Below, in pieces: positions 1 through 7,695 of a stretch of DNA of 34,574 nt (within the stretch, counting starts at the first letter, position 1; each line of letters opens with the position of its first letter). The DNA lies in NCBI GenBank assembly GCA_024280855.1, contig JAJRPG010000007.1:1-34574 (forward strand), in the 5' to 3' direction. The notes under the pieces are model-generated. The model was not told where the DNA came from. It saw only the letters and a list, made by a program, of their open reading frames with translations, and made no database searches. Origin of the DNA: Planctomycetota bacterium. Lineage in GTDB: Bacteria; Planctomycetota; Phycisphaerae; UBA1845. The position numbers were made by a program, and so were the translations under genes.

Positions 1-203
1 CAGACATGATAGCAGAGAGCTACGAATCAAGGTATTAGACAAACCTCTCGCGACGACGTGAGCGGATCAGAAAATGTGCAGGAAAATTCTGTCAGGAAAA
101 CACTTGAAAGAAAAACTCTTTCAGGTATGGGCCACCCGGCAACACCACCGGCGCGATTTATACATTTCGCGTCCGCGCGGGCTGAAGCACGCGGCTCGTT
201 GTG
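1..203. other. Intergenic left edge
   Basis: No open frame with protein-like composition was seen in these 203 bases, which lie downstream of the minus-strand GlmU-like gene. A short GAAAG...CTTTC inverted repeat around 116-133 could form a small hairpin but has no convincing T-run on either strand, so it is not called as a terminator. Confidence 0.4.
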
Positions 204-1424
204 CTAATTTGCTTCGTTGGTGAACTTTTCGCCTAGCTCTAAAAATAGTTCTATTTCTTCATCGGTCATGTCAATGTCGCGCCGGGCCATGACTTTTGTG
301 GCTACGTCTAGTAAACGGTTGGGGTCTCCGTTAGTAGCTGATGCTTCGGTTAGCCAGGCAAAGGAATCTACCCATTTGGGGAGGATGCTTGTCGTGGCGA
401 CTACTGCAGCCATCCCGATGATTGCGCCGGTTGGGATTGATGCGTTGATGCCAATTTTTGCATGGTCACCAATCACGGCTCCGAAAAACATTTGTCCGGT
501 GTCGCGGGCCTGGCCATTGATCGAAACGCTGACGTTACCGTAGGTGTTTTTTAGGTCGGAGTTGCACGCACCCGCGCCGATGTTGACCCAATTGCCGACG
601 AAACTATGGCCTAGGAATCCTGTGTGCTGCTTGTTGCTGTATCCTTGAAAAACGCAGCCATCAATCTCTCCGCCAACTTTGCAGACCGGACCAATGGCGT
701 TGGCACCGTGTAGCCAAGTGTGTGCGTTCACGATTGAGCCGGGGCCAATGTAGGATGGGCCTTCGATTACGGCGTATGCACCGATGGTCACATCGTGGCT
801 AATAAATATCGGGCCATTGGTGGCGTCGATTATGGCTGTAGGGTGGACGGCGGTCCTTTCGCCGACGCGAATTTTTAGCTTATCGCCGATCAAACTGTTT
901 GAGGAAACTTCGGATTCCAACTCGGCGTCGTCATCGCTCCAATCCTGGCAAATTAAATCTGGCAAGTCCGCGATGACCTCCCAGGGGTATCGGACCAGTC
1001 TTCCCGGTGCTGCCATCTGCGCGACACCTTTTATAGCCTCTGGCCATTGGTCCGCTTGCTGTAATGTTTGCGGGTTGAAACGGTTGGCTAGCGATTCGTC
1101 ACAAACGATATAGGCAACCTCGCCGTCCAACATGCCCAAACATGGCTCATTGGGAATTTCGACGGGGCCTGAAGTTAGCCAGCGTCCGTTGACTAAAATT
1201 GTTTCAGCGGCGGCTGGACGATTGGCTGGCGCGCCACAGCGCTGCGATGCGACGGATGATATATCATCGCGCGTCCAAACGCCCGCGACGGGCATGGCAA
1301 GATGTTGGGCTAAGCGGTCAATCTGAAGCTTTCGGCCAACACGAAGCTCGAAGATACTCCGCCATAAAGTAAGCGGATAAAAATCTGAGCATTTGTCATC
1401 TTCAAAAAGTACAAGCGATTTCAT
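204..1424 (-). CDS. GlmU-like sugar-nucleotide/acyl transferase with left-handed beta-helix
   Basis: A protein of 406 aa. The N-terminal region carries the degenerate nucleotidyltransferase start of the alternative bacterial GlmU family (LVLFEDD, then FYPLTLWRS and FELRVGR). The second half is hexapeptide-repeat left-handed beta-helix, including GPIFISHDVTIGAYAVIEG and HTGFLGHSFVGNWVNIGAG. Members of this family are annotated as putative UDP-GlcNAc diphosphorylase/GlcN-1-P acetyltransferase; the exact sugar here cannot be read from sequence. The frame is open back to 1487, but I chose the ATG at 1424 because family similarity begins at MKSLVLFEDD and an exact TATAAT lies 7 nt upstream, so a longer product would start upstream of that promoter. 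It lies downstream of the 6S-like RNA on the same strand but behind that RNA's terminator. The family is clear; the substrate is not. Confidence 0.8.
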   Translation of the reverse strand: MKSLVLFEDDKCSDFYPLTLWRSIFELRVGRKLQIDRLAQHLAMPVAGVWTRDDISSVASQRCGAPANRPAAAETILVNGRWLTSGPVEIPNEPCLGMLDGEVAYIVCDESLANRFNPQTLQQADQWPEAIKGVAQMAAPGRLVRYPWEVIADLPDLICQDWSDDDAELESEVSSNSLIGDKLKIRVGERTAVHPTAIIDATNGPIFISHDVTIGAYAVIEGPSYIGPGSIVNAHTWLHGANAIGPVCKVGGEIDGCVFQGYSNKQHTGFLGHSFVGNWVNIGAGACNSDLKNTYGNVSVSINGQARDTGQMFFGAVIGDHAKIGINASIPTGAIIGMAAVVATTSILPKWVDSFAWLTEASATNGDPNRLLDVATKVMARRDIDMTDEEIELFLELGEKFTNEAN

Positions 1425-1431
1425 GAGCAAC

Positions 1432-1437
1432 ATTATA
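1432..1437 (-). promoter_or_regulatory. Exact -10 box abutting the GlmU-like start codon
   Basis: TATAAT on the minus strand ends 7 nt before the ATG at 1424, so transcription would begin at or next to the start codon (leaderless mRNA). No good -35 hexamer is visible at 16-18 nt. This is inferred from the motif only. Confidence 0.4.
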
Positions 1438-1511
1438 ACACAGACGGCGCGAATTGCATGTGTTATGGGACAAACCCCATTAGGCACGCGCGATCAAAAC
1501 GAGAAAACTAG

Positions 1512-1547
1512 AAAAAAAGGCTTACGTTAATGATTAAACGTAAGCCT
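1512..1547 (-). terminator. Intrinsic terminator of the 6S-like RNA
   Basis: A perfect 11-bp stem (AGGCTTACGTT, 1518-1528, with its complement at 1537-1547) and an 8-nt loop is followed on the minus strand by seven T residues (1512-1518). This is a classic rho-independent terminator. No protein gene ends just upstream of it on the minus strand, so it points to an RNA gene between about 1548 and 1790. Confidence 0.85.
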
Positions 1548-1790
1548 AAAGAAGCAGTTGAGTGTTGTCTGAGCGATGCGGCCATCGGTACTGCCGGTGG
1601 GGCATTATGGTCGAAACCCGCAGCTTGTACGTGGGTGATTCGCCGGAACTCGGACCGCCAACCTCATATGGGGCCAGTACGTCGTTTAGCTCCGCGTCAA
1701 ACCTCCTCTGGTTTCGCATATCGGTTCAGGCCATGTATGCCCCTTATTCCCGGCAATCAAGCCGCACCGATCAGACAACACTGTCTGTCC
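1548..1790 (-). ncRNA. ssrS: Candidate 6S RNA (SsrS-like)
   Basis: 6S RNA binds the housekeeping RNA polymerase holoenzyme by mimicking an open promoter. Seen here: a minus-strand transcription unit with its own promoter (1797-1825) and terminator (1512-1547) and no plausible ORF. The two ends pair into a long rod: GTGTTGTCTGA with TCAGACAACAC, GTGCGGC with GCCGCAT, TGCCGG with CCGGCA, and GGGGCAT with ATGCCCC, in nested order with small internal bulges. On the 5' side of the unpaired centre is CCTGAACCGATAT, which differs at one base from a segment of E. coli 6S RNA as I recall it, and further on is GGTTGGCGGTCCGAG, also reminiscent of that RNA. The predicted length of about 240 nt is longer than the usual 180-200. 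Ends are approximate. RNase P, SRP and tmRNA signatures are absent. Confidence 0.68.
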
Positions 1791-1796
1791 ACTACT

Positions 1797-1825
1797 ATTA
1801 TACCACATTAGATCGACACTTTCAA
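1797..1825 (-). promoter_or_regulatory. Sigma70-type promoter of the 6S-like RNA
   Basis: On the minus strand TTGAAA (1820-1825) and TATAAT (1797-1802) are separated by exactly 17 nt. The expected start is near 1790, just before the closing stem of the RNA. This is the best sigma70-like match noted in the left part of the window. Confidence 0.75.
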
Positions 1826-1979
1826 AGGTTTTGTATTAAACTTTTATACAGAAAAAAAGATTTTTTTAATGCGCGAATAAGACGCCGCAATGCGGTTTCC
1901 TGCGTTTGGAAAGATAATTTTTTTCTTGACAGAGTAGACAACATTTGATCTATCGAAGATGGTGAATATCTTAGTTGGG

Positions 1980-1985
1980 TATAGT
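1980..1985 (+). promoter_or_regulatory. Possible -10 box of trpA
   Basis: TATAGT lies 11 nt before the trpA ATG, which would give a leader of about 5 nt and fits the absence of a Shine-Dalgarno site. An alternative upstream promoter is TTGACA at 1926-1931 with a weak TCTATC 17 nt later. I cannot decide between them. Confidence 0.35.
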
Positions 1986-1996
1986 ATTTAGCTGTT

Positions 1997-2818
1997 ATGA
2001 AAACTTCGTTAAACAATCGTATCGATGAATCACTGGCTAAAACATCTGAGCTTGAGCGCTCTACGGTGCTACCCTTTTTGACTGCGGGCTATCCCGATGC
2101 ATTCACGACCATCAAATTAATTCGTGCGTTTGATAACGCAGGCGCACGCGTGATTGAATTAGGATTTCCCTTTTCAGATTCCATCGCTGACGGGCCTGTA
2201 ATACAAAACTCTTTTCATCATGCTATCGAAGGTGGCCAATCTGTGGCGGGCGTGTTCGATATTGCATCACAAGTTCGTGCCGAAATCAAGTGCGGATTAG
2301 TAGCCATGGTTTCGTGTTCGATTATTGAACGACTTGGTCAGGAAAATTTTCTTCAACGCGCAGCCGCGTCTGGATTTGATGGTCTCATTGTACCTGATAT
2401 GCCATCGGACTTAGCCATAACTTTTAGCGAGAAATGTCGAGAGGCTGGCCTGCATTTCGTAGGACTCATCGCGCCGACAACCTCAGTGAAACGTGCGGAA
2501 GAAATCGCTAGCTATACGTCTGGTTTTATTTATCAGATAGCTGTCTCTGGCACGACCGGAGAAAGACAGGACATTGGCGAATCCATCGCTGAGCAAGTTA
2601 GGAAACTCAAGCAATCACATGGCTTACCGGTGTGCGTTGGCTTTGGCGTTTCCAGCCCAGCCCAGGTTCGTGAAGTCTGTGATTTTTCTGATGGCGCGAT
2701 TGTGGGAAGCGCGATTGTTCGGCGTATCGCGGCATGTGTGGAAAAGTCAATGCCGCAAGATGAACTTGTTGCGGAGGTGACATCCTTTGTAAAATCTTTG
2801 GTATGCGGTTCGGACTGA
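1997..2818 (+). CDS. trpA: Tryptophan synthase alpha subunit
   Basis: A protein of 273 aa, the normal length for TrpA, which cleaves indole-3-glycerol phosphate to indole and glyceraldehyde-3-phosphate and channels indole to TrpB in the cytoplasm. The TIM-barrel motifs are all present: PFLTAGYPD near the N-terminus, IELGFPFSDSIADGPVIQNS with the catalytic Glu54 and Asp65 (equivalents of Salmonella Glu49 and Asp60), GLIVPDMP, GLIAPTTS, the phosphate-loop region YQIAVSGTTGER, and VCVGFGVSSPAQV. No trpB or other trp gene is adjacent, so the gene is separate from any trp operon here. No Shine-Dalgarno site is seen before the ATG. A 39-bp repeat begins 10 bp after the stop. Confidence 0.97.
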   Translation: MKTSLNNRIDESLAKTSELERSTVLPFLTAGYPDAFTTIKLIRAFDNAGARVIELGFPFSDSIADGPVIQNSFHHAIEGGQSVAGVFDIASQVRAEIKCGLVAMVSCSIIERLGQENFLQRAAASGFDGLIVPDMPSDLAITFSEKCREAGLHFVGLIAPTTSVKRAEEIASYTSGFIYQIAVSGTTGERQDIGESIAEQVRKLKQSHGLPVCVGFGVSSPAQVREVCDFSDGAIVGSAIVRRIAACVEKSMPQDELVAEVTSFVKSLVCGSD

Positions 2819-2827
2819 CGAGATTAG

Positions 2828-2866
2828 CCTTCCCCCACCCCTCGGGAGTACCCGAAGAATGGGGCA
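2828..2866 (+). repeat. 39-bp intergenic repeat, copy 1
   Basis: This copy matches 8466-8504 at 34 of 39 positions without gaps. It starts CCTTCCCCC and ends CCCGAAGAATGGGGCA. It can fold as a nested hairpin (CCCC with GGGG outside, TCGGG-AGTA-CCCGA inside). It begins 10 bp after the trpA stop and lies about 30 bp before the promoter of the next gene. There is no T-run after the hairpin, so it is not a canonical terminator. Confidence 0.75.
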
Positions 2867-2896
2867 CCATCACTATACCTCCCAATGAAGCACGCA

Positions 2897-2924
2897 TTGA
2901 TAAAGAGGGTATAACAACTATAAT
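2897..2924 (+). promoter_or_regulatory. Promoter of the membrane-protein gene
   Basis: TTGATA (2897-2902) and exact TATAAT (2919-2924) are separated by 16 nt, giving a start near 2931 and a leader of about 50 nt to the ATG at 2982. Confidence 0.65.
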
Positions 2925-2981
2925 GCTAGGCGACGTAGGTTGTGCATGGGTTGCGCCCCGTCATTGGTAAGGGAAGTTTTC

Positions 2982-4385
2982 ATGTCCACACCTCAGACAG
3001 ATACACATGCGCCGCACTGGCTCGAAGCACTGGGCTTGTTGCACATTTTTCGTATCCTGAAGCTATCACTGCAGCCGTCCAAAATTGGCTTGGCGTTGAT
3101 AACCATTATCTGCACGTTCCTGTTCGGCAGCGCGTTGGACATTATCTGGACAGCGGGCAGCGGTGTGGATGCCGCCGCTATCGACCGCTTCATCATCGCC
3201 AACGAAATAGACCAGCCATACGAAAAATTAACGGGCGATTATGGGATTTTTGAGGCGTGGCGCGAACATGGTGAACGTTGCGTCTTTGGCTTAATGGGTT
3301 CGTCCGTGCCTGGCGCGGAAGTAGCTCAGGGTACACCGCTGGGTGCATACCTAGAGACGTATTCAAGAACCAAGCCGCTTCGTAACCTGACGAATTTTGC
3401 TTATGGCATTTGGTGGTTAATCTCTCAACATCCTTTTTTCTTCGTCTTTTTTGGAGCAGGCACGTTGCTGCTGTGGGGGTTAGGCGGCGGCGCGATTTGT
3501 CGATTAGCCGCGGTGGAATTCGCACGAGATGAGAAATTTACTTTTATGCAAGGACTCACCTATGCGCGAACCCATCTTTTGGGCGGATTCGCTTTAGCTC
3601 CGTGTATTCCATTAGTATTTGCGCTTCTCGTGGCTTTGTTGCTCATGGCGTCGGGCCTGCTGCTGCGCATCCCACTTCTGGGAGACCTGCTAGGCGGCGT
3701 GACTTTCGTGTTAAGCATTCTCGGCGGATTCATCATCGCAGCCCTACTATTTGGCTTGCTTGTTGGTGGACATTTCATGTGGCCTGCCGTCGCGGCGGAG
3801 GGCCAGGATGCCTACGACGCATTTTCTCGTGGGCTAAGTTATGCGTTTACCAGGCCCTGGAAAACTTTCATTTATTCTATCACTGCGACGATTTTTGCTT
3901 CCGTATGCTGGCTATTTGTAAACTGGTTCACCTTCGCGGCACTTTCCATTACCCGTCTGTTTGTTGGTGCGGGGGCAAACTGGTTTGGCCTTTGGCCTCG
4001 CTCAGGGGGTGAAGGCGACCCCATTGGAAAGCTCCAGGCTCTCTGGTCGATGAATGGCCCTAGCCACCTTTACACCTGGCCTGTGTGGTCCTCCTTATCA
4101 TGGCACGAATATATTTCAGCGTTCCTGGTCGGCATTTGCGTGCTTCTGGTCGTGGGTTTGATGTTTTCGTTTCTTGCTTCGTTTTACTATTGCGCTTGTA
4201 CGACCCTATACTTCCTGCTCCGTCGAGAAATTGACAAAGTTGACCTAGCTGAAGTGTACATGGAGCCATACGTTGCGAATAATGAGTCAACCGCCCGGTC
4301 GCCCATGATTCCCCTCGTGGTTCCTACGCCACCCTCAACAGACATTTCGTTGCCTATCAGTGGCGATCAAAAACCGGGCTTGTAG
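2982..4385 (+). CDS. Polytopic inner-membrane protein of unknown function
   Basis: A protein of 467 aa that I do not recognise. Six to seven hydrophobic segments are visible: about residues 36-55, 150-175, 200-225, 230-262, 295-320 and a long stretch at 385-415. A soluble, probably extracytoplasmic, loop of about 90 residues follows the first segment, another of about 60 lies before the last, and the tail is Pro-rich. The reading frame is open from a TTG at 2940, but the ATG at 2982 has a GGGAAG ribosome-binding site 6 nt upstream and begins a hydrophilic N-terminus, so I start there. No transporter or enzyme signature was seen. It has its own promoter and is followed, 107 nt later, by the glycan-modification cluster, which may be co-transcribed. 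Confidence 0.85.
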   Translation: MSTPQTDTHAPHWLEALGLLHIFRILKLSLQPSKIGLALITIICTFLFGSALDIIWTAGSGVDAAAIDRFIIANEIDQPYEKLTGDYGIFEAWREHGERCVFGLMGSSVPGAEVAQGTPLGAYLETYSRTKPLRNLTNFAYGIWWLISQHPFFFVFFGAGTLLLWGLGGGAICRLAAVEFARDEKFTFMQGLTYARTHLLGGFALAPCIPLVFALLVALLLMASGLLLRIPLLGDLLGGVTFVLSILGGFIIAALLFGLLVGGHFMWPAVAAEGQDAYDAFSRGLSYAFTRPWKTFIYSITATIFASVCWLFVNWFTFAALSITRLFVGAGANWFGLWPRSGGEGDPIGKLQALWSMNGPSHLYTWPVWSSLSWHEYISAFLVGICVLLVVGLMFSFLASFYYCACTTLYFLLRREIDKVDLAEVYMEPYVANNESTARSPMIPLVVPTPPSTDISLPISGDQKPGL

Positions 4386-4492
4386 CCTCACCGAAAATCG
4401 AGGGTCGGGCCGATATACCCCAATAAGTAGTGGTGCGCCCGGCGTTCATTCAAAAATGTCACAGCTTGCGGCACTACCTTTTGGAGATTCTT

Positions 4493-6352
4493 GTGCGAAT
4501 TGGTGTGTTCCAGCAGGGTTGGTGGACAGAGGCGTGTAAGCCGCGCGGGCACGATGTCGTGGCGCTACCGGTGGCGACTCACCCATCGGGCAATGCCTAC
4601 GCCTCGGACATGGGTTCCCGGCTCGCGGTTAGCCAAAAAAACTTTGCGTTAATTCGTAATCAAGAGATTGATTTTCTTTTAGATAACAGCGGTACCGGTC
4701 TTGGATTTTTGCCTGGGCAAGATGGCTCGCCCGCTGATGTCACGATGATGCACGAATCAGCTGGGCTGGTACTTTGCTCGCATTTTATCGATCCTCTGAT
4801 TACGGCTTTTCAGGGGATTGGTTGGCAAACCGCTTGGCAATGCCTTCAAAGTTCGCAGTGGGTCAAGGCTATTTGGGATCGCGCTCAGGCCTATGAGTTG
4901 CAACGCTTCGGGGTTCCAAACGTATTGCATCTCCCCATGGCTGCCCCTTTGCGGGATTATGATACGACGCCAATTGCCCCAGACAAGCAGCGGCGGGTGG
5001 TTTCATTTGTCGGCGGACAGAACTCAAACTTTTTCACCAGCAACCAAGCCGTGGGGACAGCCTCTTTGCTTCCTGGTGTGTTGGCGAATGCGACTCATGC
5101 GGATATGCCCAACGCAGCTTTTTGGGATTTGTATCACGAGGTGTTCGGCTTAGCTAATCCCATTATGGAAAGCGACGACGCGAATACTCGGCTGCAAAAG
5201 ACGACTAATTATTTTAACGCCAAGCTTTTTTATAATGCGTCGCTTTGCATGCGTAACCGAGACAGATTCGTAATTTTTCTAGTACGCAAGCTCGGCGAAA
5301 ATTTTCATCTTCATGGTAACGGATGGGATACGGCTTATGGGATTCCCGCGCGTCAGCAGTTGCCTTCCGGCGATGCCTATTTTCAGCATTTTCGTGATAC
5401 GGCGATCAATATCAATCTGGTCAACGGCAACGCTGAAGGCGGATTGAACATGCGTCATTTTGAGATCACGGCTGCGGGAGGGTTTATGCTCTGTTATCAA
5501 CAGCCGGAGTTAGCCGAGTGCTTCGAGATTGGTAAAGAATGCGTAGCCTTTACGAGCGAAACTGATCTTATCGAAAAAATAGACTACTATCTGCAACATC
5601 CGCAGGAGCGTGCAGAGATAGCTGCTGCTGGTCAACGGCGCACACTGGCGAACCATCTTTACAGCCATCGGCTTGACACTTTGCTTCACGCGTTAGCTCC
5701 GGCGAAACCGCCGGTCGAGTTTTCGCTGACCAATTGGACGGATGATTGTAAGCAACTATTACCCGAAGCCGACATCGTCCTCGACATCGGCGCCAACGTA
5801 GGGCACATGACCAAAGGGCTTCGCAGGCTGTATCCATCCGCAGAGATTCACAGTTTTGAGCCGGTACCAGAAGCTTTTGAGAAATTACAAAAAACCTGCG
5901 AAGAAATTAGTGCCTACCCGGTTCAAAAAGCAGTGGCTGATAGCGATGGCACGATGACGATTAACTTAACCGCAAGCTCGGAGTGTCATTCGATTCTTGG
6001 TTTTCAAGAAGGGAACCCCTGCGCTCAGTGGACACGTATCGTTGGCCAACAGGAGGTCGATGTGTGTACGCTAGACCATTGGTGCGAAGAATCTAACATC
6101 GACCCGGCCCGCATTGATTTGTTAAAGCTCGATATCCAAGGGGCAGAACTTAAAGCCCTTCATGGCGCGCGTAAGATCTTGAAAAGTGCCAAGGTGGTCT
6201 ATACCGAAGTATCATTCGTTCCGATTTACAAAGAGTCACCATTACTAAGCGACATTGACGGGTTCATGAATAGCTGCGGTTTTCGCCGACATGCCATTTA
6301 TCCCTCAGACCAGCCCCACAACTGGGGCGACGCTTTGTACGTTAAAAAATAG
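4493..6352 (+). CDS. CgeB-like glycosyltransferase fused to FkbM methyltransferase
   Basis: A two-domain protein of 619 aa. Residues 1 to about 400 resemble the CgeB/YkvP-type glycosyltransferase family, with the C-terminal glycosyltransferase-1-like block (GGLNMRHFEITAAGGFMLCY, then a predicted sugar-nucleotide region with FEIGKECVAF and AAAGQRRTLANHLYSHR). Residues about 425-619 form an FkbM-type SAM-dependent methyltransferase: DIGANVGHMTKGLR (motif I), HSFEPVPEAFEKL, and LLKLDIQGAELKALHG. The likely role is adding a sugar and O-methylating it on a surface polysaccharide or glycoprotein; the acceptor is unknown. The open frame reaches a GTG at 4430, but the GTG at 4493 has GGAG 6 nt upstream and starts exactly where similarity to the next gene begins (VRIGVFQ). 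The gene is 14 nt upstream of its paralogue. Confidence 0.85.
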   Translation: MRIGVFQQGWWTEACKPRGHDVVALPVATHPSGNAYASDMGSRLAVSQKNFALIRNQEIDFLLDNSGTGLGFLPGQDGSPADVTMMHESAGLVLCSHFIDPLITAFQGIGWQTAWQCLQSSQWVKAIWDRAQAYELQRFGVPNVLHLPMAAPLRDYDTTPIAPDKQRRVVSFVGGQNSNFFTSNQAVGTASLLPGVLANATHADMPNAAFWDLYHEVFGLANPIMESDDANTRLQKTTNYFNAKLFYNASLCMRNRDRFVIFLVRKLGENFHLHGNGWDTAYGIPARQQLPSGDAYFQHFRDTAININLVNGNAEGGLNMRHFEITAAGGFMLCYQQPELAECFEIGKECVAFTSETDLIEKIDYYLQHPQERAEIAAAGQRRTLANHLYSHRLDTLLHALAPAKPPVEFSLTNWTDDCKQLLPEADIVLDIGANVGHMTKGLRRLYPSAEIHSFEPVPEAFEKLQKTCEEISAYPVQKAVADSDGTMTINLTASSECHSILGFQEGNPCAQWTRIVGQQEVDVCTLDHWCEESNIDPARIDLLKLDIQGAELKALHGARKILKSAKVVYTEVSFVPIYKESPLLSDIDGFMNSCGFRRHAIYPSDQPHNWGDALYVKK

Positions 6353-6366
6353 AGGAATTACAACTC

Positions 6367-7689
6367 ATGGATTCACCATTACGCATCGCAACTACGAAAC
6401 AATTGCATCGCTCTGCCAGTGAAGCAGGGTTTGATGCTTTCTGCCTGCCGGAACTTCCGAGCTTTGATTTTAATCGTGACTTAGCACAGCGGCGCAACGA
6501 TGGGCCGGCGATGAAAAAATTTCTCGAAGAAAATCAAATCGAACTCGTCGTAGACTTTAACACCGAAGCTTTAACACTTGTGCAATCGCCTGATAAACCA
6601 ACTGAACTGATGTTAGCTACGGCTGCTTTGCGTATTCCCTATGTGGCGTGCTACTTAGACCCCGTAACATCGACCATGGCTAATGTGCCGTGGGCAGACC
6701 ATTGGCATCTTTTGGAGAGTCACGACTGGGTCAAATGGATTTGGGAGACGGCTCATAGCGACGAACTCAAGCGCCTTGGCCTGCCTAACATTTTAACGAT
6801 GCCCATGGCTGCGACGAATGAGGATTTTAATACTGACCCACTACCCGAACCTGACCCTGGGCCGGTCATTGCGTTCATGGGACATCCGGCTTCGTCCTGG
6901 TTCAAATCGGGTCAAACAGTCACCTCCGATTCTATCGTACCTGGGCTTACTGCGGCTGCGGTTCACGCAGACATGCCAGACTTAGCCTTTCACAATATAT
7001 ATTACGATTTATACAACTTTGCAGAACCACCGTTGCCAAGCGACGATCGCGCGATTCGTGCCCAAAAGTCAGGCCAATATTTCAATGACAAGTTTTTCTA
7101 CAATGCATACTTAGCGATCAAACAGCGCGATCGATTTGCAAAGTTTCTAAAAATGAAACTAGGCGACGCCTTTGAATTGGTGGGCGACCATTGGGGCGAG
7201 ACGCACGGACTAAAGCATACGCCTCGTGTTTGGGATATGAAACAACTTCACGAGCGCATGAGGCGTGTTCCGATTTGCCTGAATCTTATGAAGGGCTGTT
7301 TAGAAAGCGGGCTGAACATTCGGCATTTTGAAATCACCTCTCATGGCGGGTTCATGCTCACTTATGAAACGCCGGAATTAGCCGCGAATTTTGAGATTGG
7401 CAAAGAGTGCGCAGTCTTTCACGATGAGCAAGAACTTTTAGAAAAAATAAGATATTACATCGCCCACGATGATGAGCGGCGTGAAATCGCAGCGGCTGGT
7501 CAACGACGCACACTCAAAGAGCATTTATATAGCCATCGTTTCAAGACGCTGGTTGGACTACTTCAAAAGGCCGGCATGCTACGCGGCGGAGAAGGAAACC
7601 CTGCCAAACAAGTGTCACCCGCTGTCAACACATCAACCGCTGAAATCCCATTGCCATCACCAACCAGACTGCCCGTACAAGAAGTGTAA
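6367..7689 (+). CDS. CgeB-like glycosyltransferase, paralogue of the upstream N-terminal domain
   Basis: A protein of 440 aa aligned along nearly its whole length with the glycosyltransferase half of the preceding gene. Shared blocks include the WVK.IW motif with LP.PMAA, the HADMP segment, YFN.KFFYNA followed by RDRF.KFL, and the C-terminal GLNIRHFEITSHGGFMLTYE, EIGKECAVF and AAAGQRRTLKEHLYSHR. The two genes are therefore a tandem duplication in which only one copy carries a methyltransferase. The C-terminal 35 residues are a low-complexity Pro/Ser/Thr tail. A GAGGA ribosome-binding site lies 10 nt before the ATG. It is probably an operon with its neighbours (gaps of 14 and 6 nt). The donor and acceptor sugars cannot be inferred. 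Confidence 0.82.
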   Translation: MDSPLRIATTKQLHRSASEAGFDAFCLPELPSFDFNRDLAQRRNDGPAMKKFLEENQIELVVDFNTEALTLVQSPDKPTELMLATAALRIPYVACYLDPVTSTMANVPWADHWHLLESHDWVKWIWETAHSDELKRLGLPNILTMPMAATNEDFNTDPLPEPDPGPVIAFMGHPASSWFKSGQTVTSDSIVPGLTAAAVHADMPDLAFHNIYYDLYNFAEPPLPSDDRAIRAQKSGQYFNDKFFYNAYLAIKQRDRFAKFLKMKLGDAFELVGDHWGETHGLKHTPRVWDMKQLHERMRRVPICLNLMKGCLESGLNIRHFEITSHGGFMLTYETPELAANFEIGKECAVFHDEQELLEKIRYYIAHDDERREIAAAGQRRTLKEHLYSHRFKTLVGLLQKAGMLRGGEGNPAKQVSPAVNTSTAEIPLPSPTRLPVQEV

Positions 7690-7695
7690 TACTAA

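Noticed and set aside
1530-1948. Two overlapping plus-strand ORFs between the GlmU-like gene and trpA
   Set aside because: They run antisense through the terminator, body and promoter of the 6S-like RNA and have no protein-like composition.
1822-2016. Minus-strand 64-codon ORF over the trpA start
   Set aside because: It covers the divergent promoter region, its AT-rich composition gives Lys/Leu/Phe runs, and it overlaps the trpA start.
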